Of a stretch of 64,000 bases of DNA, positions 1 to 9,154 are shown one piece after another. The position numbers were made by a program, and so were the translations under genes. Position 1 is the first letter of the stretch. Every line of letters starts with the position of its first letter. A model generated the notes under the pieces. It saw only the letters and a list, made by a program, of their open reading frames with translations. It ran no database searches and was not told the DNA's origin. Source of the DNA: Bacillota bacterium (GTDB lineage: Bacteria; Bacillota_G; SHA-98; UBA4971); NCBI GenBank assembly GCA_012512055.1, contig JAAZEW010000183.1:13917-77916 (forward strand). Direction: 5' to 3'.

Positions 1-668
1 CGTCCCGTCTCGTTCAGATGTGAGTCAAAAATACTGGAATATGGAGAAAGGTCAGCCTTTCCTTTCCCTTCCACGTGAGATATGCGCTCCACTTTACGGA
101 TTTCAATTCCTTGATTCGCGAGCTCAGCTTCTACGGCACTGACAATATAGAACACGGCTGTAAGGCAATTATCAGGTAACATAGCAGCGAGATGCACATG
201 GTTATAGTGGGCTTTTCTTAAAGAGAATTTTCTCCCGTAATTCAGGGATCCGCTTATTCTACCCCCGCCGCTTCCTGTCTGCATGTCAATGAGGTCCAGG
301 AGCTCTCCTGCCGTAGGGAACAGGAGGCCTCTGGCATGATGGAGCATAGGATTGTGAAAGTACTCATGTACAGCCTGTTTAATTGCTTCAGCAATTCTTC
401 TGTGGTCAATCTCGCCGATTTCGTGGAAGATATCAATGTGGAGTATTTCGTTCTTCTTAATCCTTGAGTAGAAGGCACAACCCGCATCCTGATTAATGAC
501 AATCTTGACTTCATCAGGCTCCTTAGGATAGATGACATGGACTCTACGGCTGATTATCGTAGTTTCACCAATCCTAAGGCCCCTTCCCATCCGAAACTCA
601 GTCAGCATCGACTTAACCAGACGGTGACTGTCATATCGCAAGAAGGCTAAGTGGCGGAAATCACTCAT
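1..668 (-). CDS. Hypothetical protein, partial (runs off the window edge)
   Basis: An open frame begins with ATG at 668 and stays open to base 1, giving at least 222 codons with the C-terminus outside the window. Its ATG overlaps the stop codon of the AAA+ ATPase gene as ATGA, so translation is probably coupled. The protein starts MSDFRHLAFLRYDSHRLV. It contains a His-rich stretch (EYFHNPMLHHARG, about residues 98-110) and a Gly-rich segment (TGSGGGRISGSL, about 128-139). I see no signal peptide or membrane segment and do not recognise the family. A MoxR or chelatase-type ATPase is often followed by a partner or adaptor gene, and the coupling fits that role here, but this is inference only. 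Confidence 0.75.
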   Translation of the reverse strand, partial: MSDFRHLAFLRYDSHRLVKSMLTEFRMGRGLRIGETTIISRRVHVIYPKEPDEVKIVINQDAGCAFYSRIKKNEILHIDIFHEIGEIDHRRIAEAIKQAVHEYFHNPMLHHARGLLFPTAGELLDLIDMQTGSGGGRISGSLNYGRKFSLRKAHYNHVHLAAMLPDNCLTAVFYIVSAVEAELANQGIEIRKVERISHVEGKGKADLSPYSSIFDSHLNETG

Positions 669-2173
669 CTGACTCTGAGGTCCTCCTCGGTAAACAGAAT
701 GTCCCCGCCTGCAAGCTGGAAGAGGGATTTAGCCTTGCCGGACGGAGCGCATACATCGACATCTCTGGGATCTGATATGCTTGTCCCACCTCCTGCCGCG
801 TACCGCCGTCCGTGAGCTGTTTGGCCCCGCGACGCTCCGGTACCGGGCGCAAACCCTCTTCCCTGCACGCTGTGATGTCTCCTTGATACGTCAGGACGGA
901 TCAGACCCATGCCTTTCATGAGCCTGTCCCATAGTGATTCAGGCTTCCCGGGAGTATCGCCGCCTCGCGCCAGATCTCTCGTATCTTGCTCACAGGTTTG
1001 TTCCTCATCCACGTTGTCTCCTGAATCATCCGGAGCTGTATCTTGATCTCTGTGCCTGCCTCGTCTGGATTCGTACTCATCAAGGAACTTGCTGATGTTG
1101 ATGAGCGTTGCCCCGTCAACACGGTGGCGAAGGGTAATAGCCAGCACTCCCCTGATATCATCAAGCAGCACTCGGGTTCTGGAGTTCATTGCTGCCCTTG
1201 CCCGTGCTCCCAGGGAAATCGCTTCCACAGCCCTCAGGCTTTCTATGCCGAATCCGACATACAGTTCTGCCAAAAGGGATGATAAGTCGTCCGGCAAGGT
1301 AATCTTCCGGAGTGCATCTGCTTTCTGAGGAACGGAACCTCCGTGTTGAAGCCATAGAGATTCTGCCTCTTTTGTGTAGCCGGACAGAATCTTCTTCACT
1401 GTGTCGTGGTTCTGAGGCCTTCCCATGTTTACCACAAAATCGAACCTGTCTGATAATTGCCTTCTGATATCTTCAAGCGCCCCCGGTTCTTCATCAGGAT
1501 TACTGGCAGCCCAAACACAGCACATCACCGGAAGCGTAAAAGTAGGCAGGCCTGTCTCTTCTACCTGGAGGCGCCCGGGTTTTGTCCCCATGACATCAAG
1601 GAGGACGTCTGTAAGTTCAGGGGAGGTATCTGCCAGTCTGTTTATTTCATCAACGAAAATAATGCCTCGGTATGCCCTAGGTATCACTCCCGGCAAGAGG
1701 GCTACTTCGGGCTCATTCGGGTCCACTACTCTCGCCAGATCTATGCTCCCGACAACAGTCCCAAGTTTCGCAGCATGAGATATTTCAAGAAACGGAATGG
1801 AGACAGACTCGGTGCCTAAGAGAGAGAGGTCGTCGGACTCCATGTTCCGGTGGATCGGGCAGTGGGGATTAGTAGGTTCGCAGTTGTATAAACATCCTGC
1901 AATTCGTTCCATAGAAGGAAGAATGCTTTTCATGGCCCTGACAACTGTGGTTTTGCCTGTACCACGAAGACCTTCCACGTGAACGTGAATAGGCCTGCCT
2001 GCGATGAGGGACAAGACAGACATCTCCAAGGCATCAACTAACGATTGATTGCCTTCATGTACTACAAGGTCTCGATATTCTTTCAATATGGGCACCTCCA
2101 TAGTGTAACGCGGCATTGGTGGGCAGCTATTGATATTATGGCCTTGCCATAATGAGCGCATACCGCGAAACAA
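665..2173 (-). CDS. AAA+ ATPase of the MoxR / Mg-chelatase subunit I type
   Basis: This 502-residue protein has Walker A GLRGTGKTT (about 68-76) and Walker B GIIFVDEINRL (about 170-180). A sensor-like ASNPDEEPGALEDIRRQLSDR follows and fits chelatase/MoxR AAA+ proteins. A Cys cluster (CLYNCEPTNPHCP, about 94-106) lies between Walker A and Walker B and may bind metal. The C-terminal 130 residues are polar, with an acidic and Arg-rich linker. The predicted start is TTG with GAGGG just upstream; ATG codons at residues 5, 20 and 25 are alternatives. The gene overlaps the next gene by four bases, so the two probably act together. Substrate and role are unknown. Such ATPases usually remodel a partner carrying a VWA or metal-binding domain, which I could not confirm. 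Confidence 0.85.
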   Translation of the reverse strand: MFRGMRSLWQGHNINSCPPMPRYTMEVPILKEYRDLVVHEGNQSLVDALEMSVLSLIAGRPIHVHVEGLRGTGKTTVVRAMKSILPSMERIAGCLYNCEPTNPHCPIHRNMESDDLSLLGTESVSIPFLEISHAAKLGTVVGSIDLARVVDPNEPEVALLPGVIPRAYRGIIFVDEINRLADTSPELTDVLLDVMGTKPGRLQVEETGLPTFTLPVMCCVWAASNPDEEPGALEDIRRQLSDRFDFVVNMGRPQNHDTVKKILSGYTKEAESLWLQHGGSVPQKADALRKITLPDDLSSLLAELYVGFGIESLRAVEAISLGARARAAMNSRTRVLLDDIRGVLAITLRHRVDGATLINISKFLDEYESRRGRHRDQDTAPDDSGDNVDEEQTCEQDTRDLARGGDTPGKPESLWDRLMKGMGLIRPDVSRRHHSVQGRGFAPGTGASRGQTAHGRRYAAGGGTSISDPRDVDVCAPSGKAKSLFQLAGGDILFTEEDLRVR

Positions 2174-2209
2174 GTGCCCTCATTTCCCAAAGATGTAACT
2201 CATTTACCG

Positions 2210-3685
2210 CTAATTCTCTTCTTGCATACCGAGTCTTCTCAGGCGGTACTGAAGGGTTTGGCGAGGTATTCCAAGGATGCGTGCAGTCTGCGACACATTG
2301 CCTTCGGCTTTGGTAAAAGCCCGGCGGATAAGCGTATTCTCCAAGTCCCGGACAGTCTCACGAAAGTCACTGCCTGACTCCATTTTCTGAATAATATCAT
2401 CAAGAGGCGTCGGCACATCTACCGGCCGAAGCCTTGACTTTCCAATGTGATCAGGCAGATGCTCACGGAGAATCATATCCCCGTCCAGCATGTGCATGGC
2501 GCCTTCAATTGCATGTTCCAGCTCGCGGACATTGCCCGGCCAATCATAGGACAGAAACAACTGAAAAACTTCGTCTGAGACGCCTTTCACGTTCATCATC
2601 AGTTGGCTGTTGAATTTTCCGACGAAGTGGTCTATCAAAAGGGGTATGTCTTCGCGCCTGTCCCGAAGCGGTGGGATTCTGAGGCAAATGACGTTTAACC
2701 TGTAATACAGGTCATTTCTCAATAGACCCATGGCAACCGCTTCCTCGGGCAGTCGTGTCATGGCAGCCACAACCCGTACATCTACCATGCGTTCCTTTAT
2801 GTCGCCTACACGACGCAACCGCTTCTCTGAAAGGACCCGCAGTAGTTTCCCTTGTAAGCTGGAAGGCATGGAATCAATCTCATCAAGAAAAATCGTACCG
2901 GGATCAGCCAGTTCAAAAAGGCCCGGCCGATCATAAGCGCCTGTGAATCCACCTTTTGTCGTTCCGAACAGTATCCCTTCAAGCAGGCCTTCAGGGAATG
3001 CTGCACAGTTTTGTGCAATAAACGGCCCGGCGCCTCTGTGTCCGGCGTTATGAATAGCCTGTACAAAAAGCTCTTTTCCCGTCCCGGTTTCACCGTGAAC
3101 AAGAACGGCTGATATGCTTCCTGCAGCTCTTGCAGCCTTTCGTTTCAGATCCAGCATACATTCACTCTCGCCGATTATGTCTTCGAAAGTGTAGTGGGCA
3201 CGATCTGAACCAATATCCCGCCTGCCTTCGCGTTTTGCGAACAACTCCATCTGAAGATCAACAATACGGTGGGCCATTTCCTGTATGAGTGTTATGTCGC
3301 GGGAGACCTCCACAGCCCCGATAAGCCTGCCCCCGACTGTCACAGGGAGAGTGGAGTTTACTGTAGTGATCGTATCTCCCTTGTAATTCATGAAGGTTTG
3401 CTCCCTGTTAGACACGGGTTGCCCGGCTTTGAGCACCTGAAGCAGGGTGCTGGTTTCTCGGCACAGCGAAGGGAATACTTCCAGTACGTGCCTACCGACG
3501 ACTTCTTCAGGCTTCAGATTATCCAGGTTCGCTGCTGCTCTGTTATAGAATACTGTTACGCCGTTCCTGTCCACAACCTGAATGCCTTCATCTATGGAAT
3601 CAAGAATCAGATGAAAGTTCTGAAGCAGCCGAACGGAATCACTGTCCGGATTTGAATCCGCAGTTCTCGGGCTCATTCCATCCAT
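2210..3685 (-). CDS. Sigma-54-dependent transcriptional activator, RocR-like, with PAS domain
   Basis: This enhancer-binding protein has an N-terminal PAS domain (about 20-130), a central AAA+ domain and a C-terminal Fis-type helix-turn-helix (about 450-487, NVSQTARILGIPRQTLQYRL). Walker A is GETGTGKE (198-205) and Walker B is TIFLDEI (264-270). The sigma-54 contact loop reads GGFTGA instead of GAFTGA, a variant I associate with RocR-like activators. I chose ATG at 3685 because GGGGAG lies 8 bases upstream; an in-frame TTG at 3766 would add 27 residues but lacks a ribosome binding site. The PAS domain probably senses a small molecule. Neighbours are ddl upstream and the AAA+ ATPase downstream. 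I found no convincing -24/-12 promoter nearby, so its target may lie outside the window. Confidence 0.9.
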   Translation of the reverse strand: MDGMSPRTADSNPDSDSVRLLQNFHLILDSIDEGIQVVDRNGVTVFYNRAAANLDNLKPEEVVGRHVLEVFPSLCRETSTLLQVLKAGQPVSNREQTFMNYKGDTITTVNSTLPVTVGGRLIGAVEVSRDITLIQEMAHRIVDLQMELFAKREGRRDIGSDRAHYTFEDIIGESECMLDLKRKAARAAGSISAVLVHGETGTGKELFVQAIHNAGHRGAGPFIAQNCAAFPEGLLEGILFGTTKGGFTGAYDRPGLFELADPGTIFLDEIDSMPSSLQGKLLRVLSEKRLRRVGDIKERMVDVRVVAAMTRLPEEAVAMGLLRNDLYYRLNVICLRIPPLRDRREDIPLLIDHFVGKFNSQLMMNVKGVSDEVFQLFLSYDWPGNVRELEHAIEGAMHMLDGDMILREHLPDHIGKSRLRPVDVPTPLDDIIQKMESGSDFRETVRDLENTLIRRAFTKAEGNVSQTARILGIPRQTLQYRLRRLGMQEEN

Positions 3686-3777
3686 GACCATCACTCCCCG
3701 GGTATGACCGCTGATCTTTGGGCGTCCTACCCCTAGTTTTCTGGATTGATCCCGAGTCTCCTTCAATGATTATTAAC

Positions 3778-4728
3778 TTATTCCAGAGCGAGTTCCACAA
3801 GGAAAGCAACAAGATCGGGAAATTCCATTCCCGCAGCCTTTGCAGCATCAGGGATTAAGCTGGTGCGGGTCATACCGGGGATTGTATTCAACTCGAGTAT
3901 GTAAACCTCGTCACCCGGCGTGACAATTAAGTCGGATCGTGAGATGCCTCGACACCCCAGAGCCTTGTGAGCCTTCAGCGCACTTTCCTGGGCTGCCTCA
4001 TAAGCATGGGCCCCAATTTGGGCAGGAATGATGTGTTCACTCATGCCGGGAGTGTACTTGGCTTCGTAGTCGTACAAGCCGGTGACGGAGCGGATTTCAA
4101 TTACCGGCAGTGCTTGGGGCTCTTCATTGCCCAATACTCCAACAGTGATATCCGTCCCGGATATGTATTCTTCAACCAAAACCTCATCGTCATACTTGAA
4201 TGCGTTCAAAACCGCACTCTCAAGATCTTCGGAAGACCTGACTACAGTCAATCCTATGGTTGAACCTTGCTTATTAGGTTTTATCACCATCGGATAATCC
4301 AGGCCTTTCGTTATCTGTCCTATGACACCTTGCAGTCCTTCTTTCCGTAACGCATGACTGCTGACCAAAACATCTTTAGGGCAGAGGAGGCCTTCAAGGC
4401 GAAAGAGTCTCTTTGAAATCGCTTTGTTCATAGCCAGGGCGCTGGCAAGAACCCCGGAACCTACATACGGAAGTCCAAGTATATCCAGAAGGCCCTGAAG
4501 ACACCCGTCTTCCCCATACTTCCCGTGTAGAGCAATGAAGACTACGTCAGGCCTGGCTTCCGCAAGAGCAGTCACGGTATTATCGTCCAGATCCAAAGGT
4601 GTGACCTGAAAACCCTTCTCAACCAGGGCAGAACTTACTTGCCTTCCTGTGAACAATGATATTTCTCTCTCTGCAGATCTTCCACCGTAAATTAGCGCAA
4701 CTCTCTTTTTCACAGTATCCGTCGGCAA
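3778..4728 (-). CDS. ddl: D-alanine--D-alanine ligase
   Basis: Ddl joins two D-alanines with ATP to make the dipeptide for peptidoglycan precursors in the cytoplasm. The 316-residue protein has the N-terminal RVALIYGGRSAEREIS motif and ALHGKYGEDG. It also has the ATP-grasp core (KPNKQGSTIG, LVEEYISGTDITVGV) and the C-terminal ILELNTIPGMT signature with metal-binding residues. Length is slightly below the usual 300-370 range but no domain is missing. The 4728 start is TTG without a clear ribosome binding site; GTG at 4713 is a good alternative. It lies 59 bases downstream of a small membrane protein gene and upstream of a sigma-54 activator gene. Confidence 0.95.
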   Translation of the reverse strand: MPTDTVKKRVALIYGGRSAEREISLFTGRQVSSALVEKGFQVTPLDLDDNTVTALAEARPDVVFIALHGKYGEDGCLQGLLDILGLPYVGSGVLASALAMNKAISKRLFRLEGLLCPKDVLVSSHALRKEGLQGVIGQITKGLDYPMVIKPNKQGSTIGLTVVRSSEDLESAVLNAFKYDDEVLVEEYISGTDITVGVLGNEEPQALPVIEIRSVTGLYDYEAKYTPGMSEHIIPAQIGAHAYEAAQESALKAHKALGCRGISRSDLIVTPGDEVYILELNTIPGMTRTSLIPDAAKAAGMEFPDLVAFLVELALE

Positions 4729-4786
4729 ACCGGCGCAGAAAGCGCCTGGAATTGCCTGTGCTCCTTTCTTGACATGGCTTATAGAA

Positions 4787-5074
4787 TCATAACCGGTAAA
4801 ACAGCGGCACCATAACCCTTACTGCGATAACTGAAACCAAGAATACATATATTGCCATCGTAGCCAAGACAATGCATGTGGCGAAGGAGATCACTTCTCC
4901 TGAAATCCCCCCGAACCGCCGGGCTGCAATTACCCACGCCATCTCGAATACTATTACAAGAGACAGAAGAGATGCGCACTTCACTATCGAAATGAGGCCC
5001 ACAACTGCACCCCCGGACAAATAAGAGTCTCTATATTCTATGTCTATTGCCGGGGATTTGAGATTAAGATCCAT
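4787..5074 (-). CDS. Small membrane protein of unknown function
   Basis: I read a 95-residue protein starting at ATG 5074, overlapping the end of surE by 11 bases. An in-frame start at 5110 is possible but lies deeper in surE. After a short polar N-terminus (MDLNLKSPAIDIEYRDS) there are two long hydrophobic stretches, about residues 20-48 and 55-90, so it should be an integral membrane protein with at least two helices. I recognise no family. Position between surE and ddl suggests cotranscription. Codon composition resembles the neighbours. Confidence 0.6.
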   Translation of the reverse strand: MDLNLKSPAIDIEYRDSYLSGGAVVGLISIVKCASLLSLVIVFEMAWVIAARRFGGISGEVISFATCIVLATMAIYVFLVSVIAVRVMVPLFYRL

Positions 5075-5837
5075 CGCCAAACTTAATGTCCCAAGTCTTG
5101 AGCTGCTCAAGCAAATCGTATTTAGTGAGATCGAGGTGAATCGGGGTAATCGAAATCATGTTGTGCCTGACGGCTACGGAATCAATATCAAGATCTCCTT
5201 CGTACTCCTCTACATTACCTGCCATCCAGTAGTATGTCCTACCCCTGGGATCAACTCGCCTATCAAAGACGTCTTTCCAAACCCTCGCGCCTAATCTTGT
5301 AATGGATACGCCCGCCAGGTCCCGCTTCTCCACAGACGGAATGTTGACGTTCAGCAGGGTCTTGGGCGGCAGCCCTCTCTTGGCCACTGTTGAAACAAGT
5401 TGTTTGCCGAACTCGGCTGCCATAGGATAATTGCAGTTGTCAAAGGCAGCCACAGATATCGCCACTGAAGGAATTCCGTATATCACTCCTTCAATTGCAG
5501 CAGACACAGTCCCGGAATACAGCACGTCAGTGCCTAGATTCGGTCCGCGATTAATCCCGGACACGACTACATCAGGCTTCCATTCCAGGAGATCCTCAAT
5601 AGCTAACTTGACACAGTCTGAAGGGGTGCCGTCAACAGCCCACGCCTGAATTCCGGAGTCGGGGAACTCAATGTTTTGTATCCTTAGAGGCCTAAGCACC
5701 GTAATGGCATGTCCCGTTGCGCTTCTTTCTCTGTCAGGGGCCACTACTTTGACTTCGCCGAGTTTTATGAGCTCCTGTGCTAACATGCTTATCCCGTCAG
5801 CGAGGATTCCGTCATCGTTAGTGACCAGTATTCGCAT
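5064..5837 (-). CDS. surE: 5'/3'-nucleotidase SurE
   Basis: SurE is a metal-dependent phosphatase that removes phosphate from nucleoside 5'- and 3'-monophosphates. The 257-residue protein begins with the hallmark MRILVTNDDGI, whose Asp-Asp pair binds metal. The family motifs VVAPDRERSATGHAIT, GTPSDCV and VVSGINRGPNLG follow. Length is typical. It sits ten bases after an MgtC-family gene and overlaps the small membrane protein gene downstream, so these are likely one transcript. Confidence 0.95.
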   Translation of the reverse strand: MRILVTNDDGILADGISMLAQELIKLGEVKVVAPDRERSATGHAITVLRPLRIQNIEFPDSGIQAWAVDGTPSDCVKLAIEDLLEWKPDVVVSGINRGPNLGTDVLYSGTVSAAIEGVIYGIPSVAISVAAFDNCNYPMAAEFGKQLVSTVAKRGLPPKTLLNVNIPSVEKRDLAGVSITRLGARVWKDVFDRRVDPRGRTYYWMAGNVEEYEGDLDIDSVAVRHNMISITPIHLDLTKYDLLEQLKTWDIKFGDGS

Positions 5838-5846
5838 GGAGAGCGC

Positions 5847-6512
5847 TCACTCCTCATAACCTACATGAATCACGCCGTCCACTTCAGTGATCTCATCCAG
5901 CAACCTGTCTTTAGGCACTGAGAATGGCACTTCAAGGCTTAGATGGATACCGGCTTCATGCCCTTTCCCCAGAGTCTCCATATCTACTTCTTTTATACTT
6001 ACCCCATATCTGCCCAATATCGACGCGATGGCGCCCAACTGCCCAGGCCTGTCGCTTACATGGACAAAAAGCGTATCACGTTTTGACAGTATGAATCTTC
6101 GCTCAAAACGATCAAATACCACAAGCACAACAACGACAAGGCCTGTAGCCACTGCACCGGATACGTAAAACCCTGTGCCGACAGCCAATCCTATCCCTGC
6201 CACGACCCAAAGGCTTGCTGCGGTTGTCAGCCCTTTAATCGTCGAGCCTTCCCGAAGGATGGTGCCTGCCCCGAGAAAACCTATCCCGCTGATTACCTGA
6301 GCTGCGATCCGCCCCGGATCATACCCCAGTTTTCCTGAAAACTCCAAGAAAGCGTATTGAGAGATTATCATTATGAGAGCTGATCCAATACATACCAGGA
6401 TATGAGTTCTGAAGCCTGCAGGCCGTTTATGGCTCTCCCGTTCGAGCCCGATCAGCCCACCTAACGCAGTGGCAACGAAGAGTCTCAGAATTACCTCTCC
6501 CTGGGAGATCAT
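5847..6512 (-). CDS. MgtC/SapB family membrane protein
   Basis: The N-terminal half shows the MgtC signature: LGGLIGLERE, KRPAGFRTHILVCIGSALIM, and PGRIAAQVISGIGFLGAGTI followed by LREG. It contains about four to five membrane segments. The C-terminal region (about 150-221) is a soluble ACT-like domain, with DRPGQLGAIASILGRYGVSI. I selected ATG at 6512, preceded by GGGGTGA; the longer frame from a TTG at 6554 has no ribosome binding site. Family members are linked to magnesium stress and to regulation of the F-type ATPase in pathogens, but most of this family in Bacillota has no proven function. The gene lies immediately upstream of surE. Confidence 0.88.
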   Translation of the reverse strand: MISQGEVILRLFVATALGGLIGLERESHKRPAGFRTHILVCIGSALIMIISQYAFLEFSGKLGYDPGRIAAQVISGIGFLGAGTILREGSTIKGLTTAASLWVVAGIGLAVGTGFYVSGAVATGLVVVVLVVFDRFERRFILSKRDTLFVHVSDRPGQLGAIASILGRYGVSIKEVDMETLGKGHEAGIHLSLEVPFSVPKDRLLDEITEVDGVIHVGYEE

Positions 6513-6634
6513 ACGCTCACCCCACGATCCCTTGAAACTCAGAGGCCTTATCAATCAGATTCAATTATAGCATAAACATTGGGATGGAAGTGCAAGCGCA
6601 TGTAATACCACGAGGCACCCGGAAATTCACTGGG

Positions 6635-7522
6635 TCAACTGCTTGCTCTTCGGGTGAATTGTTCTCGCAAGGTTAAGACACGGCGGGAGACTTGACACAC
6701 AAGTGATCTTATCTCGTCCAGGGCTTCCAGAACCGGCTTTGTGGACTCATCTCCACATAGCTCTTTTATGGCTTCCAGTGCATAGGACCTGAGATCTTCA
6801 TTCTCAAGGCATATCCTTACCAAAGGCTCAATTGCCCGCTCATCGCCTAAGGCTCGAAGGGCCTGTATAGCGCCATAGCGAACATCGACAGACTCGTCAC
6901 CCAGACAGGAAATGAGCTTTCCCAGCACCTTGATGTCGCCGATTTTCCGCAGGGCTTCAACTGCTTCGTATCTCACTGCAGGATCAGCATCGCCCAATAG
7001 CGCTGACAAGCGCGACACGGATTTTTTGTGTCTCATCTCTCCCAGGAGCTTTGCCGCTCTGCGACGGGTGTTCCTGTCAGTGATCTCCAGCGCACAACTG
7101 ACAGCTTCAACTACCTGTGTTTTGGGGAATTTCATAATTGCTCTCGTGATATTGTACGCCACATACGGATTTTCATCTCGCAGGGCTTTCACAAGATGTT
7201 CCAATGAAGACTCTTCCCGGATTTCGCCAAGCGCTTCTGAAACCCAGCTCCTGACTGAATCGTCCTCGTCCTCAAGAGCACGAATCAATATACCTACGGC
7301 TTTGCTGTCAGGTAGTTTACTAAGGCCATAGGCTGCCCCCCGCCTGGCAGAGACATCTCCTCGGTCAAGCGCTTCCATAAGAAGATCTACGATCTCAGCC
7401 CTGACGCTTTGAACCTCGACCCTGGCAACATCTGTTCTGTTACCGGCAAGTCTGTGCAAATCTTCCTCAAGTTGAGACAGTTGGTGAATTAGAATATCTA
7501 TTTTGTCGATACCATCCACCAT
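6635..7522 (-). CDS. HEAT-repeat protein
   Basis: This 295-residue protein is built almost entirely of about 31-residue alpha-helical HEAT/PBS-lyase type repeats. The recurring core looks like AVRYEAVEALRKIGD, and I count about six to seven units from residue 40 to 270. Such solenoids usually hold proteins together; in some families they act on phycobilins, which is not expected here. No catalytic motif, signal peptide or membrane segment is visible. The start ATG is preceded by GGGGGAG. It stands between an MgtC-family gene and a zinc-ribbon membrane protein gene, and function cannot be assigned. Confidence 0.85.
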   Translation of the reverse strand: MVDGIDKIDILIHQLSQLEEDLHRLAGNRTDVARVEVQSVRAEIVDLLMEALDRGDVSARRGAAYGLSKLPDSKAVGILIRALEDEDDSVRSWVSEALGEIREESSLEHLVKALRDENPYVAYNITRAIMKFPKTQVVEAVSCALEITDRNTRRRAAKLLGEMRHKKSVSRLSALLGDADPAVRYEAVEALRKIGDIKVLGKLISCLGDESVDVRYGAIQALRALGDERAIEPLVRICLENEDLRSYALEAIKELCGDESTKPVLEALDEIRSLVCQVSRRVLTLREQFTRRASS

Positions 7523-7709
7523 GTGAAATCTCCCCCATCCCCTGGCAGCAACTTAATTTCGAAATGGATTCCGCCGCCCGAGAATCAGCACAAAGGGGAA
7601 AATGCGCCTTACTCGTGGGTACAGCATGGCGACAGCACATTAATTGTTCGACGCCGGCAGATCTATTCCTCCCGGCCTATTCTTAGTCATTCAATCTTTT
7701 GTGTCTTGG

Positions 7710-8075
7710 CTAAGTGCTTCTCATTCCGCAATGAGGACACACATCTTGGTCAAGCTCCATGAGATCATGGCATTTTAGGCATTCCTTCTTTACCGGCTTT
7801 CCGCAATGTGGGCAGAAGGCCAGATTGTGGATGTACTTCTTGGAACAGTGGGGGCATGTGAGAAGTTCTCCGCGTGGACGCAAGAACAAGTATAAAACCA
7901 CGACAGCCAGAGTTGCAAAAACATTTACGGTCAAAGCCGAGAAGACACACGCTACCGCCCAGATTACAGGGTTATGATCCCGCCCGCGGGCGTCGCGGAA
8001 AACCCACCAGGCACACACGGCGCCTACCGCTATAGTCCCGATGAATACAGGCCAATTCATTCCGTTTGCTTCCAT
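7710..8075 (-). CDS. Membrane-anchored double zinc-ribbon protein
   Basis: This 121-residue protein has two membrane helices (about residues 7-24 and 37-64) and then two zinc-ribbon modules. CPHC and CPHC are followed by CLKC and CPHC, eight cysteines in all between about residues 73 and 117. This layout is common in clostridial small zinc-ribbon proteins. The cysteine region should face the cytoplasm and could bind protein or nucleic acid, but no specific role is known. The 187-bp gap downstream (7523-7709) holds no gene that I can support. Confidence 0.8.
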   Translation of the reverse strand: MEANGMNWPVFIGTIAVGAVCAWWVFRDARGRDHNPVIWAVACVFSALTVNVFATLAVVVLYLFLRPRGELLTCPHCSKKYIHNLAFCPHCGKPVKKECLKCHDLMELDQDVCPHCGMRST

Positions 8076-8125
8076 TTCCCTTCCCCTGTCATATCATGTT
8101 TCCAAAGTGAGCCAGGCCTGGGGTC

Positions 8126-9154
8126 TTACGAATCCTTCATATGTTCAAACTTGATCCTGATTTCGGGAACAGGCATTCTGAGCATCAAGTCTTCCACTGC
8201 TTTTCTGGGATCCAAACCTTCGAAAAGAACGGCGTACAATTTCGAGGCAATAGGCATTTCCACATTGACGCGTTTTGACAAGGCCACTGCTGCCTTTGTG
8301 GTGGCAATCCCTTCCACCACCATGTTTGTGGAGCTTAAGATCTTGTCAACACTCTTTCCCCTGGCTATTGCCATCCCTGCTCTCCTATTCCTTGACAACA
8401 TGCTCATGCATGTTACGATTACATCGCCCATCCCTGAAAGGCCTGCAAAGGTCATGGGATTGGCTCCGAGGGCAGTCCCGAGTCGCACGATCTCCGCAAT
8501 ACCCCGGGTCATAATGGCAGCGCGCGTATTATCGCCGAATCCAAGCCCGTCAGAAACCCCGGTTCCTAAAGCGATTACGTTCTTCAAAGCCCCGCCCAGC
8601 TCCACCCCGATGATATCCCTGCTGGTATAGACCCTGAGAGTCGAACACATGAGAGTCTCTTGAGCCAGCTTGGCAACGGGTAAATGACAGGACGCAGCGA
8701 CAATTGCAGTAGGAACCCTGCGGGCCACTTCTTCGGCATGACTCGGACCGGATATGACCCCTATGTTATCAGCAAGCTCAGCGGGAAGTTCCTGCGCCAT
8801 GACTTCTGACATACGCATTAGGCTTCCTTCTTCAATGCCTTTGGCTGCATGAATCAGGACATGTTCCGGCGTCAAATGCGGCCTGGCTTTCCGAATCACG
8901 CTCCGCATATGCTGAGCGGGAACGGGCATCAGGACGAACCGGTTCATCCCGATGACTCTTTCCATATCAGAAGTTGCAAGAACTCTCTCGGGTACAAAGA
9001 CCCCCTCCAGAAATGTCTCATTTGTCCGGCATGTGTTTATTTCATCAACGACTTCTTCTTCCCTTGCCCACAAGTCTACCGTGTAGCCTTCTTCAGCTAG
9101 TAGAGCCGCTAGAGCCGTTCCCCAGCCCCCTGCACCGATAATCCCTAGTCTCAC
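8126..9154 (-). CDS. gpsA: Glycerol-3-phosphate dehydrogenase (NAD(P)+)
   Basis: GpsA reduces dihydroxyacetone phosphate to sn-glycerol 3-phosphate, the backbone for membrane phospholipids. The Rossmann motif GIIGAGGWGTALA starts the protein, followed by ISGPSHAEEVAR, the catalytic region GVELGGALKNVIALG, and the NTRAAIMTRGIAEIVRLG signature. The length of 342 residues is normal. Its start overlaps the stop of plsY by four bases (ATGA), and der lies just before plsY, giving the der-plsY-gpsA order common in Bacillota. Confidence 0.97.
   Translation of the reverse strand: MRLGIIGAGGWGTALAALLAEEGYTVDLWAREEEVVDEINTCRTNETFLEGVFVPERVLATSDMERVIGMNRFVLMPVPAQHMRSVIRKARPHLTPEHVLIHAAKGIEEGSLMRMSEVMAQELPAELADNIGVISGPSHAEEVARRVPTAIVAASCHLPVAKLAQETLMCSTLRVYTSRDIIGVELGGALKNVIALGTGVSDGLGFGDNTRAAIMTRGIAEIVRLGTALGANPMTFAGLSGMGDVIVTCMSMLSRNRRAGMAIARGKSVDKILSSTNMVVEGIATTKAAVALSKRVNVEMPIASKLYAVLFEGLDPRKAVEDLMLRMPVPEIRIKFEHMKDS

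Noticed and set aside
254..538. 94-codon minus-strand frame near the window start
   Set aside because: It is a shadow of the longer coupled frame from 668 to the window edge, which has the ATGA overlap and better codon use.
1043..1982. Several plus-strand frames opposite the AAA+ ATPase
   Set aside because: They are antisense shadows with no ribosome binding site or recognisable protein.
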